A stretch of DNA of 64,000 bases from Heliocidaris tuberculata (GCA_025618425.1 CM046833.1:5538356-5602355), one strand, 5' to 3'; counted from the first letter of the stretch, positions 46,596-58,459 are shown. The notes: generated by a model from the letters alone, not told the origin. Program-made: numbers and translations.

Positions 46596-46812
46596 GACCG
46601 CTTCTGTAATGTATACAAATTTATGCACATAATTCTCTGAGCACCTAGTGACGAGCTATCCATTAACCTGCTTTTTATGAATGAGCCTCAATGCTTGGAA
46701 TCCAGTTAGCATACATTATATCTGTTGCTATGTCCGGCAAGCTTTCAGGTTGCCAAGAACAACCTTTGTTTGAAAGGTATGTATAAAATTTGCATACATT
46801 ACCGAAGCGGTC
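46596..46812. mobile_element. TA-flanked MITE of the GACCTGTTC family, copy 1
   Basis: 217 bp. The ends GACCGCTTCTGTAATGTATA and its inverted partner are bordered by TA. The body shares ACCTAGTGACGAGCTATCCA, TTAACCTG and CAAGAACAACCTTTGTTT-like words with the two copies downstream. The most diverged of the three copies. Confidence 0.85.
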
Positions 46813-47064
46813 TATTCTCTATAAGAATAAACATGTGCAGCTCTCTCAAGCTGACAGACCATATGCAAAGAACCTGGATCAGAATTATTTAAGTTTGTGC
46901 TAGTCTACGTACACGACATTATCAACTTCCTGTTTGGTGTACAGGAATTTCCTTCATCATTTTTTAGAAAATGTTTCTTACACTGAATGTTTTGTTTGAT
47001 AATGTATATACATGTATACACGACGTTCTCTGTAGTTTTCCATGGTGAGCGAGTATTCACAATA

Positions 47065-47289
47065 GACCTGTTCAAAAAGTTATTCAAATTCATGGACGTT
47101 TCTTTCCTGGGGACCTAGTAACGAGGTATTCCATTAACCTGTTATTCATGAATAAACTGCAATGCTTGGAATCAAGTTTGCATACATTACTTGTTATGTC
47201 TGACAAGCCTGTGACAAGCTTTCAGGTTGTCAAGAACAACCTTTGTTTTAAAATTATGCATGAAATTTGAATATATTTGTGAACAGGTC
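47065..47289. mobile_element. TA-flanked MITE of the GACCTGTTC family, copy 2
   Basis: 225 bp. The ends GACCTGTTCAAAAAGTTATT and ...TATTTGTGAACAGGTC lie between TA dinucleotides. Same body as copies 1 and 3, same orientation as copy 1. Confidence 0.88.
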
Positions 47290-47329
47290 TATTGACATCG
47301 TCATCTCCTGACTAGTCGACTTGACTTTC

Positions 47330-48000
47330 TGTGAACCTAGAAAAGTTCTGTCCATTGACGATTTTCTGTGGACTTGTGATCCCATGTTGTAAGTTTCAGC
47401 TTTGTTGCCCAAACAGCAACTTTGAGCATTTTGCATAAGTGGCATAAATCCAACTGGCCACATACTTAAGACAACTTCAGCCTTCTACACGCGTTGCACC
47501 CAGTGCTAACTGTGTTGTTTATCTTGTGCAAGGAAACCTGTGATACAGTACAATTTCCCGGTATATCCTCCGTTCGTTGCATCCCAGTTTACATTGCATA
47601 AGATGAATTGAACAATACACTGGATTTTGATTTGCAAATTATTCAAATTGCTCAAGGCTGCCCCTTTGGCAACAAAGCTGAAATAGACCTGTTGACAAAT
47701 ATATTCAAATTCATGCATACTTTTAAAACAAAGGTTGTTCTTGATAACCTAAAAGCTTGTCAGAGGCTTGTCAGACATAGCAACAAGTAATGTATGCAAA
47801 CTGGATTCCAAGTATTGTAGTTCATTCATTAATAACAGGTTAATAGAATACCTCGTTACTAGGTCCCAGGAAAAAATTCCATACATTTGAATTACTTTGT
47901 GAACAGGTCTATTGTTCGGTGACCACTTCGGATTACAAATCAAAAACAAAAAACAAAACAAAACAAAAATTGACAGAAAGAACTTTTCTAGGTTCGCTGT
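47330..48000. mobile_element. Older palindromic element hosting MITE copy 3
   Basis: GTGAACCTAGAAAAGTTCTG at 47331-47350 is inverted at 47979-48000, and TTCAGCTTTGTTGCCCAAAC (47396-47415) is inverted at ~47662-47682. MITE copy 3 lies within the right arm, which explains the unequal arm lengths. Confidence 0.65.
47686..47909. mobile_element. TA-flanked MITE of the GACCTGTTC family, copy 3 (inverted)
   Basis: 224 bp, opposite orientation to copies 1 and 2, TA on both sides (47684-47685, 47910-47911). The body reads as the complement of copy 2 throughout (for example AACAAAGGTTGTTCTTGA). Confidence 0.88.
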
Positions 48001-48560
48001 TAGTTGTATAGGAGCGTCAACTGGACCAACAATGAACAGAGCAGGAATAATCCAAATGTCTGTTTTGTATATGCATTCTGTTGTTGTTGTCTAATGAATC
48101 AATCAATCCGTTTTAATCGGAAAACTTCGAACCTTTCTCTTCATCGTCAGATTCTTCAATTTGCTTAATGTGCTCTACACTGCATTTTCGCTCGCACTCG
48201 AAGCAGCGTGTAATAAATAGGCGAGTTAATTTTCCTTATTTAATAAACCTAGTTATTCCCAGAAGCGATACGTGACAGCATTCGCTAGTACATAATAGCG
48301 AAGTTCGACTATGAATTGGACCTTGTTCTAACCAACAAGAGCTTAAAATTTTCGTATGTTTACGTCGAAACGCCACAAAGAAGAATGAAGGTCATGGTCT
48401 TAATTCCCGCTTGAAGATTTGGTTCAAGTTGTTAAGCCATGAAACATTCACGCAAGCAACCTGGAAAAGAGCCCGGGTGGTTAATTGAGCTTAGTATTCG
48501 TGGGGAAATTCGGAGGTAGTCGGTTCCACACCGTTGTTTCAAGTTGACAGCTCTACTGTA

Positions 48561-48920
48561 CTTGCATGAGCACTTATAAGCACATTTGTCCTTGAGCAAG
48601 GCATTTTATTGACATCACTCCTCTCCATCCAGGTGTGAAATGGGTACCCGGTAGCGGGATGAGAACGTCGTTGTTGTTGAATTAGCAGGTGTGCGCTTGG
48701 AAACAGGCAACTGGCTGGAATGCTCCCCAGAGGAGTGGAGAATTTTCACTGTACATTGTGCACAATCGTAACTGAATGCAGCGACCGGGGTAAAAATGCT
48801 GTAAGCGCTTTGGTCGGGTACATTGTCACTGATAAGGCGCTATATAGGAAACAGCTATAATTATTATTATTTTATTATCAAAATTATTGTTACGTATATT
48901 ATCGTTGTTATTATTAATGC
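48561..48920 (+). mobile_element. SINE inserted in tandem-repeat unit 1
   Basis: Core CTCCATCCAGGTGTGAAATG plus GGTACCCGG; 3' end AAGCGCTTTGGTCGGG...AAGGCGCTATATAGG followed by ATTATTATT. The neighbouring repeat unit lacks it: CAAGTTGACAGC...CTGTA joins directly to ...AATCAGACC there. Confidence 0.8.
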
Positions 48921-49187
48921 TCGAATCAGACCAGATATCATACGAAATGTTACTTATGATTTTAATTATGTTAAATATGCATTTGATAACATCAACATAT
49001 GCAACACCGATTTAACAAATACTTTGAACTTTCCCCACGTTAAAAGGTTATGTCATTATGTTTAAGCACTGTACACATAATCTTATATCATATTTGCTTC
49101 ATCTTTCCAGTAAACCTTAGTAATGGTAGCTGGCAACATTATAATACAAATATTACCATATATAGTGCCTGTCGTAGTTAAAGTAAT

Positions 49188-49191
<4 letters not shown>

Positions 49192-49229
<38 letters not shown>
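49192..49229. repeat. (AT)n microsatellite
   Basis: About 36 bp of AT dinucleotide inside the tandem-repeat array. A similar run is at 50898-50942. Confidence 0.93.
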
Positions 49230-49231
<2 letters not shown>

Positions 49232-50245
49232 TGATATATTTTAACAGCGCCTTAAATTGAATAACTTCTCAGATTTACAGATGTTATTCATTTTAAACTC
49301 CTACGTATTTTCGGAGGGGATACGCGACAACGTCTAAATTAAACGACTAAATTATAATCAAGTAGGTTTATGAATGGTATTTGACCAGCAGTATTACCAC
49401 GTGTTTCTGCTTCGGAGGAAACGATATGAAAGCAACATGAAGGTCATGGTCTTAATTTCCACTTGGGAAAGAAGTGGTTCATGTATTAAACCATGAAGCA
49501 TTCACGCAATTATCACGTGAAAGCCCAGGGGTTTGCATGGTTAACTGAGCTTTTCATAAGTAGGGAATGTCTAACATTAAAAAAAAAAGTTAGTATACCT
49601 GATGACTATATCAAGTTGACAGCCACGCTGTATAACTTAAATCAGACCTAATATCAAGGTACATTATGTTTCTGATTTCAGTTATGTTCAATATTCCCTT
49701 GTTCTTGTTAGCATATAAGACAAAGAATGACGAAACACCTTGGCATGGCCGAAGTAAAGGTCTATTATACGTTCAAACATAATATATATAGGTGATCTTT
49801 CGTACTTGCTTCTTGTAAATCTTAGCAAAGGCAGCTAGCAATATTAATAAGAGCATTATCTGATCATTAGTCAAGATCATGTGGTATCTGTGGCTATTTC
49901 AAATAATGTAAGCTAAATTATGTAGCGCTTAATAAGAAATAAGGTATCTAAGAGCTTTACAGAGACCCTGGTTTTCGGATTCATTGACTATTCCTACTTA
50001 TTTCTGAAAGGGATACGTGGCCCATGAAAATAGGAAAGGCTTTTTTTTTTTAATGAATGGGTCTTTACCCTAGAGTATTATCAATTGTGTATACCTACGA
50101 CGAAAAAAGAAAAATCGAGGTCATCACTTCGACTCCAACCGCTTTATTGAGCCATGAAATATTGAAACAGTCACCTTGTGAATGCCCAGAGGTTAGTAGG
50201 TTCATTCATGTATCTAGCCGTTCCAAGTTAATACCCATTTTATGT

Positions 50246-50635
50246 TAGGAAGTCTTTCTTACACGCAGAGGGGTCAAAGTTTGGAACAACTTGCTAAGGA
50301 ATTTGAAAGAAACATCTAATCGCGAATATTTCAGGTCAATCATTTAACTCAAATTAGTTAAGTCGTTTTATGTATTTAAAAGTCTCATATCTATTAACTT
50401 TTCCTTGTTTTTATTGATTTTAGTATAAATTTTTATGGTTTTACCCACTTTAGATTCTAAAATTGTTGTGCCATTATACTTTTAATGTTTTAATGTAATT
50501 TTTTTCAATTGTTTTATGTTTTATTTTATGTCTTATGTTTGTAATTTTTTATGCACGGACCTATCGAAAAGCTGCTTTTGTTAAATTGGTCTCATCAGGG
50601 AGGTGGAAGAGAGATAAATAAATGAAATGAAATGA
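50246..50635 (+). mobile_element. 5'-truncated LINE 3' end with (AAATG)n tail
   Basis: The frame RRGVKVWNNLLRNLKETSNR, then EYFRSII-stop, is the ORF2 C-terminal block of CR1/L2-like LINEs. A ~280-bp 3' UTR follows and ends in AAATAAATGAAATGAAATGA. The insertion truncates the third unit of the tandem array. Confidence 0.75.
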
Positions 50636-50899
50636 TATGAAAAACCTTAAAGCGATCATTCTGTAAAAGCCCAGGAAGCTGCTTCAATAAACTTTACAGA
50701 AGTAGAAGTAAAAGAATTAGAGGAGGCCACGGGGGCACGTGCCCCCTTTGAAAATCCGGCATACCTTAATTACACAAAATTGTGTCCCCCTCATGTAAAA
50801 AATAAAAATAAAAAATAAAAAAGCCAGTGGACCACCATAGCTCTTCATGGGAGTCTGCTGATTCATTATATAAACAAGTCTGCCAACAGTATCATATGT

Positions 50900-50934
<35 letters not shown>

Positions 50935-51945
50935 TATATATATGTTATACATTTATGGCTAGTGGTCACATTTTCCACCATGGATACAAAATACATGGAC
51001 TAAAATATCATACATGTAAACAGATCTATACAATAATGATTCTAGTGAATGAAACGGCATACGCAGCTTTGTGCATATATTCTTGATAGACTATCGATCC
51101 CAGTACATTGGTCACCAACATCAAATGGAAGGTACGTGTGTTTTTATGTTCTATTCTCTACATGTATTTCACGATTTTTGCAAAACGGCCTTGGGAAGGA
51201 ATATTTTGTCATGGTAACCATATGCTGAACATCGTTCCATCATTGACAAAAAAAGGCTCGGTTCAACCTGAAAACAGGTACATGTATACAATGTGAGGAA
51301 AATAGCAAGCAATTACAAAATTCCAAATGTGAAATAGTACTAGGCTTTCAAAGAAGTGTGGGAATAAAAAAGGAATGGAAACTTTAAAAAAAAAATAGAA
51401 GTCATGACGATCAGGTAAAGAAAATTATCCTTCTAAATGTAATAAGAATGGGTGAAGAGAAAGTGTCTCAGCCAGAAAATACGGGAAATAGAACTTAATC
51501 TTTATGCATCGAAATGTAACGGGCAACCACAAATGAAGATTGCATTTTTTAGGTTTCGTGTCTTCTATTTTTGTCGCTGCTAGTATTCCTATCATGTCGA
51601 TAAACACTGGACTACAGACGACAGTGGTCACAAAATTTGTTTTATTACATGATCTGACAATCCCGGATCTCCTCTGTTGAGAGGTGGTAACAGATACTAG
51701 AACTGCTTAAAATAAATATAATTTATGTTCCGGGTTAAATAAATATAACTGATTTTATGGCCTTACTTTATCTTGATCTACAGCTAAAATACTATTCACA
51801 TCGTCCTCAATATCAATTATTATAATTATCATCCCTCTCTTTTTCACTTGTTGTTCAACATAATACTATCTGCTAAAACAACCCATGGTCCTATCATTAT
51901 GATAATCTCCAGTTCCTTCCCACGCTATGCATGCTTAATCCTTGT
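50636..51945. other. No gene recognised
   Basis: Starts with a possible extra fragment of the 700-bp repeat (GTAAAAGCCCAGGAAGC at ~50665) and a decayed CACGGGGGCACGTGCCCCC palindrome at ~50729. The rest is AT-rich without supported genes. Confidence 0.4.
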
Positions 51946-53134
51946 ACATCGGTCGAGAATGGAGAAAATCCAATCCCTCGTGCATTTCGTGTGTCCCATA
52001 AATCTTTGCTGGAATGAGTCTGTATCGGCGATTTATTGTCTCACAGGTAATTATCTGAGAGCGGTTACATCGGTGTTAAATCACCTGACGTTATGCTCCA
52101 ATAGAATTGAATACATCAGGGGAAGAATGGCCCATAGTCCATCAAAACACTTTTATAACTATCAACAACAATAAAAATCCATATTTCCTGATAGGTTTTT
52201 TTTTAATGGAAGAATGTTTTAATTTTCACGGTATAATCTATACATGAACAAACGTTTTGTAAAACATGAAGATGAAAAAATTATGTCTTTTAAACTTACA
52301 TTTGTTTTCTAGTAAATTGTTTTGATAGACTTGGGCCCTTCTTCCCCCCATGCATTAAAATTACGTGTGACACGTGACTAGAGGCAGATGAATTTTTTGT
52401 TGTTGTTTCTGTGTTTTTACTTTGAAACTAAGGCAATAAATACGAAAAACAGTCACATCGTCAATGTATATAATTATTTGAAAACAATCATTTCACACAT
52501 TTGATACAAGACAAACAGTCATAACAGTCCCATCGACCCATGCTGGGAATGAGTTTCTATCTCCGATTTATCGTCTCAGAGGTAATTATTTGAGAGTGGT
52601 TTCGTGGGTGTTAAATCACCTGACCTAATGCTCCAGTAGAATTGAATACATCAGGGGAAGAAGGGCCCCAAGTTCATCAAAACATTTTTTTTTTCAATAA
52701 TCAAGAAAAAGCTTCATATTTCGAGATAAGTTTTTTGGGGTTTTTTTAATGAAAGAATGTTGTTATCTTCACGGAATCTGCATAAACATACATTATTTAA
52801 TGCATGAAGATGAAAAAAATTATGTCTCTGTATAAAGATATGATTTTTTTTTCTCAATGATTAAAAAAATTCTTATGATAAACTTGAGCCCTTCTTCCTC
52901 TCACAAATAAATTACGTGTGACACGTGACAAGAGGCAGATGACTTCCTTGTTGTTTTTATGTGTTTTTTTTTTAAATTTTGAATATACTGCATTAAATAC
53001 AAAAAACGATGGTACGGTGGGAATGTATATCGTAATCAGAAAAAAACAACAATCATTTCAAACGTTAATACAAAACAAATACACATTTTTTTCTATCAAT
53101 CTTTGCTGGGAATGAAATTTTGTCTCCGATTTAA

Positions 53135-53391
53135 AGGGAGCCACCGCTCGATATCCATTAACGTTCAATGTCATTCGCTTGCCCCTATTGCAAGGCCGTG
53201 CATAACAACAATCTTGGAGCAGCGAACAAAATTGCTGTCGAGGGTGGGGTAGTGTGTCAGTTGTCTTTCTTCGGTCGAATGCGTATCACTGCAATTGCGT
53301 GCTCGTTTACCGAAGCTGTACGGAGATTCTTGAATATTACCCGAGCCGGGCCAAGCTCCAAAACACCACGATTGGCGACTTTTCGGTCCCT
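53135..53391. mobile_element. TTAA MITE inside repeat unit 3, empty site visible
   Basis: AGGGAGCCACC...GGTCCCT flanked by TTAA at 53131-53134 and 53392-53395. In unit 2 the matching site reads TCTCCGATTTATCGTCTCAG, uninterrupted. Removing the element plus one TTAA from unit 3 restores nearly the same sequence. Confidence 0.9.
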
Positions 53392-53511
53392 TTAATGTCT
53401 CAGTGGTAATTATCTGAGAGCGGTTCCTTGGGTGTTAAATCACCACACGTTATGCTCAAATGGAATTACGTGTGACACGTGCCCATGTAGCAAATGACTT
53501 TTTTAATTTCT

Positions 53512-53575
53512 TTTTTTTTTTCTTCTTCTCCTCCTCCTCCTCCTCCTCCTTCTTCTTCTTCTTCTTCTTTTTGTG
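53512..53575. repeat. Pyrimidine triplet microsatellite (TTC/TCC)
   Basis: A run of T, TTC and TCC repeats. Confidence 0.92.
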
Positions 53576-54215
53576 TGTGTTGCCTTTGTGTTTTTTATTG
53601 CGAAAAAAGGCAAAACAAAACAAAAGACAAAGTACAGTATGGGTTTGGGGGTTGATTTGTCGAATAAAGATACTAATACTCACAAACATTATCTTTAAAG
53701 GAACTATTCTACAGTGAATGTAATTTCACGACATTGCGTGCACTTTCTCTACAATCAGTGACATTTGATTTGATATTCTTTTATTTCCATATTCATCATC
53801 ATAAATTTGTAATCTTTCAACATGTATGGTGACAAAGAAATAATAATACGTAGAAAAGGGGATTCGTCATAAGCAAAGCTTGATAGTTTGGCTCTAGTAA
53901 ACGAAAAGATTCTGGTACTCGATGTTCCTCTTCTAATCACGACTGAATAGCAATAGCTCTGACAGAAGTAATTTTGAATTGATTCAGATGAGGATCCTTT
54001 TTTTTTCTTTTTTCCTCACTACAGGATTTATTTTACATTCAAAGCTTACAAATCAATCGACCATTTATCATACACAAATGGCGCAAAAGGTAACTACAAA
54101 ATCGAATTCAACTTGCACATGTAAGATCTCTTTTATCCTTCTCCAGTTTTGTTGCGCTCCAAAATAATTGTATACACATTCCAAGTGGTGTAGCTACAGG
54201 GGCAAGGGGGCACCT

Positions 54216-54256
54216 TCCCCCCCCCCCCTATCGAATGGCAAAAAAAAAAAAAAAGA
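54216..54256. repeat. Poly(C) and poly(A) runs
   Basis: About 13 C followed shortly by about 15 A, within a decayed GTAGCTACAGGGGCAAGGGG repeat. Confidence 0.85.
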
Positions 54257-54422
54257 AAAGAAAAAAGAAAATGAAACGGTAAAGGGGAAAGGGGAAAGGC
54301 CGAGAGAAGAAGACGAAAGGACGACTAGTCTTCCCGCATTCATTGTTCCCATGTACGCAGTCAGCATACAGACAGTTTCATAGCACAGAAACAGACTTGA
54401 TCAGAAAAATATTCTTCTTTTA

Positions 54423-55012
54423 GACATGGACAATCAAAAAGTAACATTGTTAGTACTTCCGGATCTAAGTGCTGCGTTCGACATTATTGATCATGGAATA
54501 TTGCTGAATATATTGCATTCTTCTTTTGGTTGGTTTTTGGTTGCATTGGTTGCCAATAATGCAGAGAATTACATTCAAGATACGTTTGCTTTTTGACAAA
54601 GCTTTGAATGGTCAAGCCCCAAATTATTTGTCTGAATTATTATCTTTTTAATTGCATCCATATACACATAACTTACGAAGTTCACAAGATAAAACTGCTT
54701 CTAAAACTGCCTCATGCCAAAACAGAAGCAACTCTTGGAAATTGTGCATTTAGCTGTGCTGCTCCAAAACTCCTCTTGTAATAATGAATAAGGAAAGCAC
54801 AATCCGTCCCTATTTCTCAATTTCTATTGAAGACCCACCTGTTTTCAGAGGCTTTAAAGTATGTTCTGTTTATATAGTGTAAGCATATAAGAGTCTCCGT
54901 CAAAGCGCAGTAGAGCGTATTCGAATAGTAGCTGCGCTATATAAATTCATCATATTATTACTATTATTATTTCTGTTATTAGTAGTATTATTATTATTAT
55001 CATTATTCCCCC
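54423..55012 (+). pseudogene. CR1/L2-like LINE relic, internally deleted, with SINE-like 3' tail
   Basis: Codons from 54423 read DNQKVTLLVLPDLSAAFD then IIDHGILLNIL, reverse transcriptase motif A. From 54544, in another frame, HWLPIMQRITFKIRLL then ALNGQAPNYLSELL gives the far C-terminal region. The RT core between them, including the YADD box, is deleted near 54535, and further stops follow. The 3' end reads AAAGCGCAGTAGAGCG...CTGCGCTATATAAATTCATC and ATTATT repeats, the same tail architecture as the SINEs at 8.2 and 48.8 kb. Confidence 0.8.
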
Positions 55013-55062
55013 CATAATCAATGTCCTCGTAAAGTCGCCTTGACTTTTTCAAGAAAGACCGA

Positions 55063-55063
<1 letters not shown>

Positions 55064-55095
<32 letters not shown>
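55064..55095. repeat. Poly(C) run
   Basis: More than 30 consecutive C residues; the exact length is likely unreliable in assemblies. Confidence 0.9.
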
Positions 55096-55179
55096 ATGAT
55101 GCCAGTGTCCCTTCAATGGCTGGATTCAAGCTACGCCACTGTACACTCCAGAATGTTATGGTCAGAAATAAATTAGACT

Positions 55180-55330
55180 GGCAATTACTTTCCACTCAGA
55201 TGAGGATACTTAAAGCCTGAAGGATTAGCGACAGATCTTAAGCATTAGTGGAGTAATTTCGAATTGATTCCGATGAGGATACTCGAATAAGTCTGTTTAA
55301 GTCTGAAGGATTCGCGAGTAGGTGCTGCAT
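55180..55330. repeat. Imperfect ~75-bp duplication
   Basis: CAGATGAGGATACTTAAAGC-CTGAAGGATTAGCGA and CCGATGAGGATACTCGAATAAG...CTGAAGGATTCGCGA are adjacent diverged copies. A third piece, GATTCAGATGAGGATCC, lies at 53975. Confidence 0.55.
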
Positions 55331-55867
55331 TCACCCAAATGGATTTATTGAATTATTTCTTTTGGAACACGTGAAGAAGTGAGCACGTGGATGTATATAT
55401 CATTGTTTTATCCCGATGGTATAATGGGTGTCGTGTATCTGGACACTTATCAAAAATTGACCGTCTGATTTTACGCAAAATAAGCACTAAGCAACACTAA
55501 AGTTGGTTAATAGAGTAAATATTGTTAACATATCTTGTGAAATATTAAAGACGGTTTGCATGAAAAGTTGTTCTATTCACTGTTGAAAAGTGACCTGTCC
55601 GGATAACTAACCTGTCCGGACACACAATGTGTGGGTTATAATGCCAGGCGCAAATTAAAGTGTCGACGACTGATCACGAATTTCATCCTTTCTAGCCGAT
55701 GGGGCCCTTCTCCCCGATTGGAATTACGACGCATTGTAAATACTAAACGAAAAAGGAACCCCAACATTTATTTTACAGTTTATACATGTACATTTATAAC
55801 TATTCGTTGTCTGAATTTAAAAGCTTCTAAATATACTGGTAATGCTGGTGATAGATTCAACGGTTAC

Positions 55868-56095
55868 ATGTCGTTTTTCCGAAGGTCCATAATATTCCAA
55901 AGGTTCGTTTTTCCAAAGTTCGTATTTCCGAAGGTTCGTTACTCCGACGGTTCGTAATTCCAAAAATTAAATTAACCCTATTCCAATTTTCGGAATTACG
56001 AACTTTCGGAATAACGGACCTTCGGGTTAATGCATCGAATGTTCTGAATTATGGACCCTATTTCATTTTTGGAATTATGAACCCTCCTGCTATGG
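55868..56095. repeat. Palindromic minisatellite (TTCCGAAGGTTCGTAA units)
   Basis: Units of ~16-18 bp like TTCCGAAGGTTCGTTACTCC run to ~55965, then reverse-complement units (GGAATTACGAACTTTCGGAA) follow to ~56095. Architecture resembles the element at 12.6-12.9 kb, with a different unit sequence. Confidence 0.75.
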
Positions 56096-56649
56096 GAAAG
56101 AGAGGGCATGAACATTAAATTGACATTTTCAGGGCAATGTCTAAGGTCCTCTGTCACTTCCCTTCGTCTTCTCTCCTTTGCCAAAAATTCTTGTCTTTTT
56201 CTTACCTTCATCTCTCCCTCATCAGCTAGCTATTTATCACTTTCTTCTTTATGAAACCCGGCACGCCGTGACGCAATAAATATTTGATCTTAGAAGGCTT
56301 CGATTATTAATCCCCTTAGAGACAGTAGAATGCCCACTGGTTACAAGAAAATGGCGCCTGAAGACATTTTATAGACCACAGAGAAATTACTGACTACCGC
56401 GTTTAAAGAGAGTATTCAATTCTTGGACGCAACGCAACATGGTCCTCTGACTGAGTTGATCCTTCAACTTTGAACTAGTTTGTTCAAATTGGAAAACAAC
56501 AATAAATACAACAAAAAAAGATTAATTATCTTCTGAATGCTGGAAGAAATTCTGTCACAGAAGCATTCTGAAAATCATAAATGAGTTAACTTGCTCTTGC
56601 ATCAGCATAAAAATAATTTTTCGCCTACATAGTATATTAACCAGTGGCA

Positions 56650-56930
56650 AGATTTCAGATTTCAGATTTCAGATTTCATTTCATTTTCCAAAGTATATAC
56701 CAATAACTATGTACAATTAACAAGATAAAATCAAATGACAACGAAACTAAGTGCAGAAATTTGTTCGATTATTACAAGCAAAATGAAGAGCATTAACGTT
56801 TGAGTTGTAAGGGGGAAAAACAGTGAAGACTACATTAGAGTAACTATATGAGAATGAGAATGAAAACAGAGACCAGCAAAGAAGCAGAGCCTGTAGGAGC
56901 GCTGGTCCCTGGCAAAGAGTAAATTATAAT
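56650..56930 (-). mobile_element. LINE 3' UTR with TGAAATC tail
   Basis: On the minus strand an AT-rich UTR-like stretch, starting near GGGACCAGCGCTCCTACAGG, ends in tandem TGAAATC units (GATTTCA on the plus strand, 56648-56676). No coding sequence remains. Confidence 0.55.
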
Positions 56931-58419
56931 TTATTCAATACATAAAAACTGCATGGACTGGGCAATACGCCGTTACAAAAATGAGTTCTCTATTATTTAT
57001 TGGACATTCTAGTATTGCAATAATACTTACCTTATAGTCTTAATATAAAACACCAATCAATAATTGAATGGTAGCTTTTGTTTGTTATCTGAATATCATA
57101 TCATACATTCTAAAATGCAATCTTATTTTATAATATATGTAATATAGTTAAAAGGCGAATAGTTAACTATTAATGTGATGGAAAAGAGGTTCCGTTTTTC
57201 TTGATTAATGGGAAGAACCAGTCAATTATTAACTAAATGACAGATGACTCTTTGCAAGCTATTAAATATTTAATAAAATTGCCCACCAAGCCACCCGGAT
57301 TGATCATCATTCACCAAGGTAAAGGGTAGGGGTATCAATCTCTTCTCCTTCCATTTTTCTTTATCTTTTTTCTTCCACTCTTTTTCCTTTCTCCACATAA
57401 TTTATTCTTCTTTACTTTTCATCATTGCCTTCTCGTTCGCTTCATTTTCTCCCTAAAACTCTCTTATTTTATTATCTTTTTACTAGTAATTCCATTTTAA
57501 TATCGCTTTTATGTTCTTCCTTCTACTTGTTCAACCTTCTTATTCTTCAACTATCATTCCCTCCCTCCCCCACCCCATCCCTTCCACTTTCCCTATCTTT
57601 CTCTCTCTCTCTCTTTCTCTATGTCTATTCATTTACTTTTTTTTCTCCCATCTGCACTCTCTATTAAAAGAAACATCGCAACCAGACGAATCAGTGTCAT
57701 GTCTAATTGAAGGATAATTGTTTTTATAGGACATGCTCTTTCTCTTCACCATATTAATACAACTTCTGGTAATACTCGTCAAATTGCCCCTGAAGTCAAG
57801 ACGAAGTCAACACCAGTGATTTCATAATTGTTTCAAATATCCACCTGTACACGAACAGCGATGGATAATGTATTAATGAGTACATAGGCAGGAAAACATC
57901 AAGCAATATACCTGTTATTTGGGCACCACTAAATATTCAATGAAACTCATCTAGTCAATACAAAGGAAAACAGTCTCATCTCAATCCTTCCAAAAATACG
58001 TATTTTCTCGTTTTCCTCTCTTGGCTTATCTGTCTTCAAATCAACCTCGCGTTAATTATAAATATTGTCAAACAATGCCTTACTTTCAAACTGGGTATTA
58101 GTTAATCCTGAAAGATTAATATGGACAATTTTTTTGTTTTGTTTTGTTTTGTTTTTTAAAAATATAATTATACGGTATGTCCTTGAACTACGGGATGATT
58201 TAGAGCAAAGGTTTCAACGTTAGATTCGTTACGTCAATTATCACCCCCATCTCTCTCTCTATCTCTCTCCCTTACTTTTCTTCTTCTTATTCCTCTTCCC
58301 CTCTATATTTCTTTAGTCTCTCTCTCTCTCTTTCTCCCCGTCCTAAATCTATATATTTTTCTTTCCTCTTCTCTTCATCTCTTTCTCCTTTTTCTTCCGC
58401 TCTATCTCTCTCTCTCTAT

Positions 58420-58459
<40 letters not shown>

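Larger units (their letters stand above)
48210..50245. repeat. Degenerate tandem repeat, ~700-bp unit, about three copies
   Basis: Landmarks recur in order. GAAGGTCATGGTCTTAATT occurs at ~48387 and ~49439, with GAGGTCATCACTTCGACT at ~50117. CCATGAAACATTCACGCAA-type words occur at ~48437, ~49492 and ~50152. ATCAGACC(A/T)(G/A)ATATCA occurs at ~48927 and ~49641. The first unit is longer because it holds a SINE. The third is truncated by a LINE 3' end. No coding frame survives across units. Confidence 0.75.
51950..53640. repeat. ~550-bp tandem repeat, three units
   Basis: TTACGTGTGACACGTGAC recurs at 52361, 52912 and 53465 (spacing ~551). GCTGGGAATGA, GTCTCANNGGTAATTAT, GTGTTAAATCACC and GGCAGATGA follow the same order in the first two units. 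The third lost about 255 bp and gained a 257-bp MITE. Confidence 0.88.

Noticed and set aside
55410..55640. Possible MITE with GTGTCGTGTATCTGGACAC and CCTGTCCGGACACAC ends
   Set aside because: Inverted match is too weak and no target duplication was found.
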